Source: an uncultured Collinsella sp.
Lineage (GTDB): Bacteria; Actinomycetota; Coriobacteriia; Coriobacteriales; Coriobacteriaceae
Reading direction: 5' to 3'
DNA: 8,296 nucleotides
Assembly: GCA_900542325.1 (NCBI GenBank)
Contig: UQMY01000050.1
Span: 1-8,296 of the forward strand
Under the pieces are notes generated by a model, which was not told the origin of the DNA, did not search any database, and saw only the letters and a program-made list of their open reading frames with translations. This document shows positions 1 through 5,578 of this stretch, piece by piece (within the stretch, counting starts at the first letter, position 1; the number at the start of each line of letters is the position of its first letter). Made by a program: the position numbers and the translations under genes.

Positions 1-8
1 TCAATTTC

Positions 9-37
9 AAGGGCGCGACCAGAAGGTCAGCGCCCTT
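9..37. terminator. Hairpin terminator at left edge, downstream of the YhgE/Pip operon
   Basis: The arms AAGGGCGC+GACC (9-20) and GGTC+GCGCCCTT (25-37) pair around an AGAA loop, with one unpaired A at 29. The + strand side is followed by TTCATTTC, a weak T-tract. The minus side is followed by TTGAAATT. It could end the minus-strand operon, whose stop codon lies about 75 nt away, and also a + strand gene ending just left of the window. The apical 12 bases match the apex of the terminator at 5417-5457 in its minus orientation, which favours + as the main direction. The structure is clear but its direction is uncertain. Confidence 0.6.
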
Positions 38-69
38 TCATTTCACGTCACCTTGGCGCAAATGCGGCT

Positions 70-83
70 CGCTCGCTGGCATT
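70..83 (-). repeat. 14-bp dispersed repeat, copy 1
   Basis: The minus strand reads AATGCCAGCGAGCG. The match to copy 2 (2445-2458) extends to 16 bases and the match to copy 3 (5376-5389) to 15 bases. This copy lies between the stop codon of the 729-residue YhgE/Pip gene and the terminator at 9-37, so it would be in the 3' untranslated region. Its function is unknown. Confidence 0.6.
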
Positions 84-112
84 AGCGCTGCATCGGCGTT
101 AACGTTGCTGTA

Positions 113-2302
113 CTAGATAAGCTTTGTTGATTCCAGCTTTTCGATGATCCAGTCGTTGGCTTTGATGACCGGACGGCGGAAGACGACGCCCAGGGCCAGC
201 GACGGAATCAGATAGCTCGCCAAGATACCCAGCTCGACCCAGTACTCCATATGATACGCACCGGCCATGGCGGCATGCATGGCGTTGATGCCGTGGGTGA
301 ACGGCAGGAACGGATAGATCGCCTGGAACACGGGGCCGGTCATCTCGATGGGGAACGTGCCGCCCGAACCGCCGACCTGCATGACCAGCAGCACGACGGC
401 GAGCGCCTTGCCGATATCGCCAAACGACACGGTGAGCGTGTAGACGATATTGGAGAACACGAGACTCGCGACCCAGCCCGCCAGCACAAACTGCAGCGGG
501 TTGTCGCACTGAATGCCAAAGAACAGAATGTCGCCCGCGCACACGAGCGTTGCCTGCAGCAGGGCCAAACCGCCAAAGAACAGGTAACGGCCCAGGTAGA
601 TCTCGTGCAGGCGTACGGGGATGAGCTCGTTGATAAGTTCATCGTCAACCGACACCTTCATCATGGCTGCCAGCACGATCGAGCCGACCCACAGCGACAG
701 AATCGTGTAGAACGGTGCCATGGCCGAACCGTAGTTGCGGATCGGATAGACCGGCTTGCGGTCGAGCGCGACGGGGCCGGAAAGCGACACGGCGAGGCCC
801 TCGGGGTCGTTGCCAATCATTGTCTTAATCATGGCCAGGTCACCCGACATCAGAGCGCTATCAAGCTCGTCCTTAAAAGCGCTGATCTTGTCCGACGCCT
901 CGCCCAACTGATCAGAAGCCTTGTTGACCAGCGTCGCAGCCTTGGAGAGGCCCTTTGCGAGCGAGCCAGAGGCGTCGGTCAGACCGCTCACAGCGCTATC
1001 CAAGTCACCCGAGATACCGTTCAGGGAATCCAGAACGCCCGAAATGGTCTTCTTGAGCTCCTTGGCCTTAACCGAGAACGTGGAATCGTAGTCGGACTTG
1101 GCTCCCGAGATACCCGTCTTGGCATCGGCGATGGCCTGGTCGACCTCGGCACGCGAGTTGTTGACCTCCGCCATGCCGTCCGAAAGGGACTTTGCGGTCG
1201 CCGTCAGGTCCTTCGCATTGTTGCGGTACTCCACGGCAATTCTGCCCAGCGACGTCGCAGCGGACTCGAGACCGTCTTTGAGCTTGTCATCACTCACCTG
1301 GTCGGCAAGGTTGCGGAGCTGATCGGCCATCGCATCGATATCGTCAGCACGCGTATTGAGCGCCGCTGCGGCTTCGTTGAGCTGAGACACCGTAAGGTAA
1401 ACATGCTGATTCGCGGCATCGAATGCCTTCGCAAGCTCGGCGGACACGTTGTCGAACGAGCCCGCGCTTCCGTCAATCGCCGCGTCAACGGCATCGTTGG
1501 CGGCCTTGAGCGCTTCCTTGGAATCATTGATGCCGCTCTTGGCGTGCTCCATCAGCTGCTTCGTCGACTCATCAACGGTGCCCGTCTGCTTGAGCATGCC
1601 GCCCGCCGATGTCAGTGAATCGGACGTGGAGCTCAAAATGCCCGCGAGCGACGTCGCACTCGCCTGAACGTCCTGCAGGTCCTCGACCGAATCGCCCAGC
1701 GTCGAGGACAGATTGGCGATAAAGTTGCTCACCTGGTCGGTACTCATATAGTCGAGCAGGCTGGACACGGTCTTAAGGCCGATGGTCGTGATGGTCTTGG
1801 TAAAGGTCTCGTTGACCTGACTCTGGACGGCGCTCGAGCCCTTTTCGGTCACGATCTGGGCGATGGCGTTGGCCTTCTGGTTCTCGTAGAACTCGATATC
1901 GGCATGCTTCACGTCGGTCGAGAAGAGCGTCATCATGTCGGAGCTAAAGCTCTTGGGGATTACGACGGCCGCATAGTAAGCGCCCGACTTAACACCGTCG
2001 ATAGCCTTATCGCGATCGTTGAGCACAACCCAGTCAAAGTTCTCGTTACCATGCAGAGCGGCCGTCACGTTTTCGCCCACGTTGATCTCGACGGGAATCA
2101 GGTCGCTCTCGTAGCCCTCGTCGGTATTGACCACGGCAATCTTAAGGTTGCCGGTGTTGCCGTACGGGTCCCAGCTGCCGGCGATGTTAAACCATGCGTA
2201 AAGGCACGGCACGATGATCAGACCCATCACGACAATCAAGCCGATCACGGAGTGAGACACGTTTTGGACGTCGCGCTTAAACAGATGCAGGATGTTCTTC
2301 AT
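113..2302 (-). CDS. YhgE/Pip family membrane protein, 729 residues
   Basis: This is a large integral membrane protein of the YhgE/Pip family, named after the lactococcal phage infection protein; EsaA of type VII secretion is a relative. The biochemical role is not settled. Seen: a basic start and a first membrane segment (about 19-38), directly followed by the family signature DPYGNT (45-50). Next comes an extracytoplasmic N-terminal domain (about 50-180), then a long Ala/Ser/Asp-rich, probably coiled-coil stretch (about 190-490). A C-terminal block of about five membrane segments follows (about 529-549, 571-597, 605-626, 630-645, 687-708). It contains the conserved loop GGSGGTFPIEM (644-654) and PFLPFTHGIN (664-673), as in ABC-2-type permeases. 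The ATG abuts the stop codon of the upstream paralogue and has a near-perfect Shine-Dalgarno. It is the second gene of a two-gene operon, so a shared complex is likely (inference). No truncation or frameshift is seen. Confidence 0.9.
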   Translation of the reverse strand: MKNILHLFKRDVQNVSHSVIGLIVVMGLIIVPCLYAWFNIAGSWDPYGNTGNLKIAVVNTDEGYESDLIPVEINVGENVTAALHGNENFDWVVLNDRDKAIDGVKSGAYYAAVVIPKSFSSDMMTLFSTDVKHADIEFYENQKANAIAQIVTEKGSSAVQSQVNETFTKTITTIGLKTVSSLLDYMSTDQVSNFIANLSSTLGDSVEDLQDVQASATSLAGILSSTSDSLTSAGGMLKQTGTVDESTKQLMEHAKSGINDSKEALKAANDAVDAAIDGSAGSFDNVSAELAKAFDAANQHVYLTVSQLNEAAAALNTRADDIDAMADQLRNLADQVSDDKLKDGLESAATSLGRIAVEYRNNAKDLTATAKSLSDGMAEVNNSRAEVDQAIADAKTGISGAKSDYDSTFSVKAKELKKTISGVLDSLNGISGDLDSAVSGLTDASGSLAKGLSKAATLVNKASDQLGEASDKISAFKDELDSALMSGDLAMIKTMIGNDPEGLAVSLSGPVALDRKPVYPIRNYGSAMAPFYTILSLWVGSIVLAAMMKVSVDDELINELIPVRLHEIYLGRYLFFGGLALLQATLVCAGDILFFGIQCDNPLQFVLAGWVASLVFSNIVYTLTVSFGDIGKALAVVLLVMQVGGSGGTFPIEMTGPVFQAIYPFLPFTHGINAMHAAMAGAYHMEYWVELGILASYLIPSLALGVVFRRPVIKANDWIIEKLESTKLI

Positions 2303-5083
2303 TTATGCCTCACCTCCTTTTGAGTGCTTGCCAAGCGGGGCGTCATCCTCATTCATCACAAACGTGTCGTCCCCGTTTGCGGGCACATGGTGCAGATCGT
2401 GGTGAATGGACTGGTCGGCAGCCTGATCCTTGGATTTAGAGCCTCGCTCGCTGGCATTCAGGCCAAACATGCGACGGGCGGCAGGGATCGCCGCTGTGTG
2501 CTCGCGCATCTCGCGGCGCAGGTCCTCGTCCGAAAGCGCCGAGATGCGCATCTGGGTGTTGAGGCTTGCGCGGATGTACTCGATATTGATCAGCCAGCCG
2601 CAAATGACAATGACGGAGATAATCCAAATGACCAGCAGGATAATCTTGCCGTTATTGTCGATATCGAGAACCGTCGACAGCACAAAGAGCAGGACCTGGA
2701 CGCCTACCACGGCGGCAAAACCGCCCTTGATGTAGTAGGGGTAACGGTGCTCAAAAGTCACCGCATGGTCGAGCACCTCGCGACGGTACGAATCCGAATC
2801 GAGCACGACGCGCATGGCTGTGCGCAGCGAATAGCGCTGACGCGGCAGGTCATTGGACTCGCAGATCATAAGGCCCGTCGTGGAAAGCTGCTTGTCAAAG
2901 AGCAGGTTGAGGTTGAGCAGCAGCGGACGCAGCTGCAGACCGATAAAGAGCGCCACGATCAAGAACACGCCCAGAATGCACAGGTTAAACAGGTAGTTGA
3001 ACGAGTACATGCCGCCGACCGTCTCGCGCAGCAGATTGATGCCGTAGGTAAAGGGCAGCAGCGGATGCAGCCACTGGAAGAAGCCGGGCATCATCTCGAT
3101 GGGATACATGCCCGACGAACCCGGAATCTGCACGATAACCAGAATGACGCCAATCGCCTTGCCGATATGCTTAAACGTAGTGGACAGCGCGTAGATGATA
3201 TTGACGTACGTGAACGAGATAGCGATGCCGCCCAGCACGAACAGCAGCGGGTTGATGCACTGCACGCCAATGACCAGATCACCCACGGTTACGATGATGG
3301 CTTGGAACGCGCCCAGCATTACCAGCAGCAGCCAGCGGCCAAAGTAGCCCTGACGCGCGGTAAAGCTGCCGATGCCCTCGCGGTCGACCTCGAGCTTGTA
3401 GATGGCGATGAGCACGTAGCCGCCCACCCAAAGCGCCAGATTAGTGTAGAAGGGGGCGATGCCCGAACCAAAGCTCTTGACCGGATAGATCGACTTGGAC
3501 GTCAACTCAACCGGAGATGCCATGAAATCTGCCACGTCATTGACGTCGACGCCCATGAGGTCGGCTAACTCGCCCATAGACTCAGAGGTCTGCAGCGCCG
3601 CAATGTCATTGGCGGCGGTCGCGAGCTTGTCCTGAACCTTGGCAAGGGAGGCGTCGGTTTGGGACAGCGTGGTCTTTGCCTGCTTGAGCGTGGCGTCGAG
3701 CTGCGCCAGCGTGCCGCGCGCGCTCGCTATCGTGGGGGTCATACCCGACACAATGCCGGTCAAATCGCCCGAAACGGCGGCAAAGGAGTCAAGCGCGCTC
3801 GAAGCCTTCGGAAGTGCGTTCTGACCCAGATCGGTCTGAGCCTGACCGAGGTTAGCCGTACCGGTCTGAATTGCCGCGTTGAGTGCGTTACTCGCGTTCG
3901 AGATTGCCGTAGCGTCGTTTGCCATGGCGCTCGACTGTGCAGAAAGGCCATCCTTGATGCTCTGCAGCTTCTGGTTTTGCTCGCGAAGCGAATCGATGGT
4001 CGATACAATGCGCGCGTCAATTTCCTCGGAACCTGTCGACGTGTCATTAACGAGAATCTCCAAGTGCCCGATAACGGCCTTATTGTGATCGATCGTCGCC
4101 TGGAGAGACTCGAGCGAGTTGTCGATGCGGGTGGTCGTAGATGTGACCGTACCCGTCAGCTTGCCAATCGCAGCGTTCGCGGAGGCTGACGTCTTGGTGA
4201 GCGCAAGGCTGCCCTCCGAAAGTGCCTTGGAGAGCGAGGTGATGGACTTGCCAGCCGTGGTGCGAGCCTCGCCCAGCAGATTATTACCCTGAGCGATTGC
4301 CTGCGTTAGCGAAGGCGCCTGCCCCTGCAGGCCCGCCAGCGCAGCATCGGCCGAAGCAATCGAGCTGCTTGTCTTGTCGATGGCGGTGTTCATGTCGCCG
4401 ATGGAATCACGTACTTCGCCCAGGGTATCAGACGCCTCGGACACCGAGTCCGCCAGCGAATCCTGGGTCTGGGTTGCCTTGTCTTTAAGGTCGATGCCGG
4501 CATCCTTGGCGATGCCCGCTACGGTCTCGCCCACCGTGGAGACAAACTCCGAGTTGATCTGCTCCTCGATGGTGTTGGCACCGGTATCGGTGACCTTGGG
4601 CGCAATGGCGCTCTTCTTCTCATTGACGTAATAGGTGAGCTTCGGCTGATGGTAATTGCCATCGAGCATCGAGACAAGATTGTCGGAGAAGTTCTTGGGG
4701 ATTACGATCGCCGCGTAGTATTCCCCGCTCTCGACACCCTCTTTGGCATCGGCAGCCGAGTCGACGAAGGTCCAGCCCAGCTGATCGTTTTCCTTGAGCT
4801 GGTCGACCACCTTATCGCCCGCATTGAGCTCGCCCACTAGGTCGTTCTGGGTGCCCTGATCGTTGTTGGCGATAGCGATTTTAATGCCCTGGGTGTTTCC
4901 ATATGGATCCCAGTTAGCCACGATGTTGTACCAAGCGTACAGCGAGGGGATAACGCACACGCCCAGGGTAACCACCAAGGCGACGGGGTTCACAAGCAGT
5001 CGCTTAATGTCGCGCTTGAATATCGCAAAGGAGACCTTTGCATCGGATAGTTTGCTGCCGAGACTCACGCTTGGACCATCCAT
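2303..5083 (-). CDS. YhgE/Pip family membrane protein with extended C-terminus, 926 residues
   Basis: This is a paralogue of the 729-residue protein downstream. Seen: a membrane segment (about 32-52), then DPYGNT (59-64), an extracytoplasmic domain (about 65-185), and a Ser/Thr/Ala-rich helical region (about 195-500). The ABC-2-like membrane block is at about 543-718, with PGSSGMYPIEM (654-664) and PLLPFTYGIN (674-683). Its extra feature is a roughly 200-residue tail. This has a charged segment (about 727-785), two more membrane helices (about 786-806 and 813-833), then a hydrophilic cytoplasmic end with a His cluster HHDLHH (894-899) and acidic residues. An in-frame TGA lies five codons upstream of the ATG, so the start is near 5083. 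The ribosome site there is poor (ACAGG directly against the ATG), so a GTG at codon 6 is possible. It is the first gene of the operon. The family call is firm; substrate and function are unknown. Confidence 0.9.
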   Translation of the reverse strand: MDGPSVSLGSKLSDAKVSFAIFKRDIKRLLVNPVALVVTLGVCVIPSLYAWYNIVANWDPYGNTQGIKIAIANNDQGTQNDLVGELNAGDKVVDQLKENDQLGWTFVDSAADAKEGVESGEYYAAIVIPKNFSDNLVSMLDGNYHQPKLTYYVNEKKSAIAPKVTDTGANTIEEQINSEFVSTVGETVAGIAKDAGIDLKDKATQTQDSLADSVSEASDTLGEVRDSIGDMNTAIDKTSSSIASADAALAGLQGQAPSLTQAIAQGNNLLGEARTTAGKSITSLSKALSEGSLALTKTSASANAAIGKLTGTVTSTTTRIDNSLESLQATIDHNKAVIGHLEILVNDTSTGSEEIDARIVSTIDSLREQNQKLQSIKDGLSAQSSAMANDATAISNASNALNAAIQTGTANLGQAQTDLGQNALPKASSALDSFAAVSGDLTGIVSGMTPTIASARGTLAQLDATLKQAKTTLSQTDASLAKVQDKLATAANDIAALQTSESMGELADLMGVDVNDVADFMASPVELTSKSIYPVKSFGSGIAPFYTNLALWVGGYVLIAIYKLEVDREGIGSFTARQGYFGRWLLLVMLGAFQAIIVTVGDLVIGVQCINPLLFVLGGIAISFTYVNIIYALSTTFKHIGKAIGVILVIVQIPGSSGMYPIEMMPGFFQWLHPLLPFTYGINLLRETVGGMYSFNYLFNLCILGVFLIVALFIGLQLRPLLLNLNLLFDKQLSTTGLMICESNDLPRQRYSLRTAMRVVLDSDSYRREVLDHAVTFEHRYPYYIKGGFAAVVGVQVLLFVLSTVLDIDNNGKIILLVIWIISVIVICGWLINIEYIRASLNTQMRISALSDEDLRREMREHTAAIPAARRMFGLNASERGSKSKDQAADQSIHHDLHHVPANGDDTFVMNEDDAPLGKHSKGGEA
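2310..2320 (-). promoter_or_regulatory. Strong Shine-Dalgarno inside the upstream gene's last codons
   Basis: The minus strand reads AAAGGAGGTGA, a long complement to the 16S rRNA 3' end. It ends 7 nt before the ATG at 2302, with GGAGGT 9 nt from it. It is made from the codons of the upstream protein's tail (K-G-G-E-A), and the genes join as TAAATG. This fixes the start of the 729-residue gene and points to translational coupling or re-initiation. Confidence 0.85.
2445..2458 (-). repeat. 14-bp dispersed repeat, copy 2 (inside the YhgE/Pip gene)
   Basis: The minus strand reads AATGCCAGCGAGCG, and 16 bases match copy 1. Here it is read in frame as N-A-S-E-R (residues 876-880) in the hydrophilic tail of the 926-residue protein, a place where an inserted or co-opted short sequence would be tolerated. 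Confidence 0.55.
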
Positions 5084-5114
5084 CCTGTCGTTGAATCAAA
5101 TCGTACTATCAACA

Positions 5115-5156
5115 ACCATTGTACGTAGGCGCTTTAGCGTCTCGAAGCACAATGGT
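5115..5156 (-). other. Inverted repeat in the 5' leader of the YhgE/Pip operon
   Basis: The arms ACCATTGT (5115-5122) and ACAATGGT (5149-5156) are perfect 8-bp complements around 26 nt. Inside is a weaker second pairing (5127-5133 with 5136-5142, not perfect). It lies about 30-70 nt upstream of the ATG, so it would be in the leader RNA of either promoter candidate. There is no T-tract, so it is not an obvious terminator. Its function is unknown. Confidence 0.35.
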
Positions 5157-5175
5157 ATTGAGTTTTGCGGGTAGC

Positions 5176-5204
5176 AATATACTACGAAGATTAGTTAACG
5201 TACA
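5176..5204 (-). promoter_or_regulatory. Candidate promoter of the YhgE/Pip operon (proximal)
   Basis: The minus strand has a -10-like TATATT at 5176-5181 and, 17 nt upstream, a poor -35 TGTACG (5199-5204) overlapping the dyad at 5200-5211. Initiation would fall near 5169, giving a leader of about 85 nt. Only the -10 is convincing. Confidence 0.35.
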
Positions 5205-5211
5205 GTTGTAC
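5200..5211. promoter_or_regulatory. Possible operator dyad GTACA-GT-TGTAC
   Basis: A 5-bp inverted repeat with a 2-bp centre, next to the palindrome GTTAAC (5194-5199). It overlaps the -35 of the proximal promoter candidate and the -10 of a second candidate (minus TTGCGA at 5233-5238, 17-nt spacer, TACTGT at 5210-5215). The position suits a repressor site, but no regulator gene is in the window. Confidence 0.25.
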
Positions 5212-5277
5212 AGTATCTCAAATTTCAGCAGGTCGCAAAACCACAACCCGCACAAATTAACAATCCGAATAGTCATC

Positions 5278-5318
5278 GGGGGCGTTCTTAAACGACCAGT
5301 CAAACAAGAACGTCCCCC
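5278..5318. repeat. Palindromic element of the GGGGGACGTTCTT type
   Basis: GGGGGCGTTCTT (5278-5289) pairs with AAGAACGTCCCCC (5306-5318), with one G-T pair or a bulge, around a 16-nt loop. AACGACCA occurs in the loop and again just after the stem. A T-run (5328-5332) follows on the + strand and GTCCCC at 5337-5342. The minus-strand core GGGACGTTC recurs at 7799-7807. No + strand gene needs a terminator here, so it is more likely a short interspersed palindromic repeat than a terminator. Confidence 0.5.
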
Positions 5319-5375
5319 AACGACCACTTTTTCTCCGTCCCCAAGGGATCATTATTGGACCGTCGATGTTTTGGT

Positions 5376-5389
5376 AATGCCAGCGAGCG
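5376..5389 (+). repeat. 14-bp dispersed repeat, copy 3
   Basis: AATGCCAGCGAGCG on the + strand, opposite in orientation to copies 1 and 2. With the preceding T it shares 15 bases with copy 1. It overlaps the outer left arm of the nested inverted repeat around the htpG terminator. Confidence 0.6.
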
Positions 5390-5486
5390 GTCACCAGAGC
5401 GAACAAATTGGCATGAAAAGAGGACGGCATAGACCTTCTGGTCATGCCGTCCTCTTTGAATGACAAGTTGTCGCTCTGGTGCCCGC
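5387..5486. repeat. Nested inverted repeat enclosing the htpG terminator
   Basis: CACCAGAGCGA (5392-5402) is the exact reverse complement of TCGCTCTGGTG (5471-5481). The pairing continues inward (ACAA/TTGT with one extra A) and outward (GCGG/CCGC past one mismatch), giving arms of about 19-20 nt. The enclosed 61-65 nt contain the complete terminator hairpin 5417-5457. As RNA this would be a roughly 100-nt double-stem structure. No coding frame in it looks real. Confidence 0.5.
5417..5457 (-). terminator. Intrinsic terminator downstream of htpG
   Basis: The 14-bp arms AAAGAGGACGGCAT (5417-5430) and ATGCCGTCCTCTTT (5444-5457) are perfect, with an inner 4-bp GACC/GGTC stem, a 4-nt loop and one bulged base. 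On the minus strand the stem runs into CTCTTTTC. It lies about 120 nt after the htpG stop codon. The apical minus-strand sequence GACCAGAAGGTC is identical to that at 17-28 on the + strand. Confidence 0.75.
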
Positions 5487-5524
5487 GCAGCGTCGGCTGG
5501 TCCGCCGTTCGTTAGAACGGCGGA
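5487..5524. repeat. Tandem hairpin repeat after htpG, unit 1
   Basis: GCAGCGTCG (5487-5495), a 5-nt gap, then a perfect 10-bp palindrome TCCGCCGTTC / GAACGGCGGA (5501-5510 and 5515-5524) with loop GTTA. Unit 2 repeats this layout 45 bp on. There is no T-tract on either side, so it is not a canonical intrinsic terminator. Confidence 0.6.
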
Positions 5525-5531
5525 ACGAAGG

Positions 5532-5571
5532 GCAGCGTCGAGTAGTTACGCGGTTCGTAGAACCGCGTAAC
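5532..5571. repeat. Tandem hairpin repeat after htpG, unit 2
   Basis: GCAGCGTCG (5532-5540), a short gap containing GTAG, then a perfect 12-bp palindrome GTTACGCGGTTC / GAACCGCGTAAC (5545-5556 and 5560-5571) with loop GTA. The core GTTC-GT(T)A-GAAC is common to both units while the outer stem differs but still pairs, as expected when the fold is what is kept. It begins 8 bp beyond the htpG stop codon. Confidence 0.6.
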
Positions 5572-5578
5572 CCCCTAG

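Noticed and set aside
251..1618. Long + strand open frame opposite the 729-residue YhgE/Pip gene
   Set aside because: It lies wholly antisense to a well-supported gene, its translation is Arg/His/Val-rich with no recognisable domain, and it is a by-product of GC-biased codon use.
2324..3568. Long + strand open frame opposite the 926-residue YhgE/Pip gene
   Set aside because: Antisense to conserved membrane-domain coding sequence, with low-complexity Gln/Arg/His/Asp-rich translation and no family features.
5417..5457. Terminator for a + strand transcript
   Set aside because: No + strand gene precedes it, and the T-run is better placed in the minus direction, after htpG.
5109..5466. Small open frames on both strands within the 5084-5578 intergenic region
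   Set aside because: They run through palindromes and the terminator hairpin, lack convincing ribosome sites and resemble no protein family.
5487..5571. CRISPR array
   Set aside because: There are only two units, the repeated parts are palindromic and differ between units, there are no unique spacers, and no cas genes are present.
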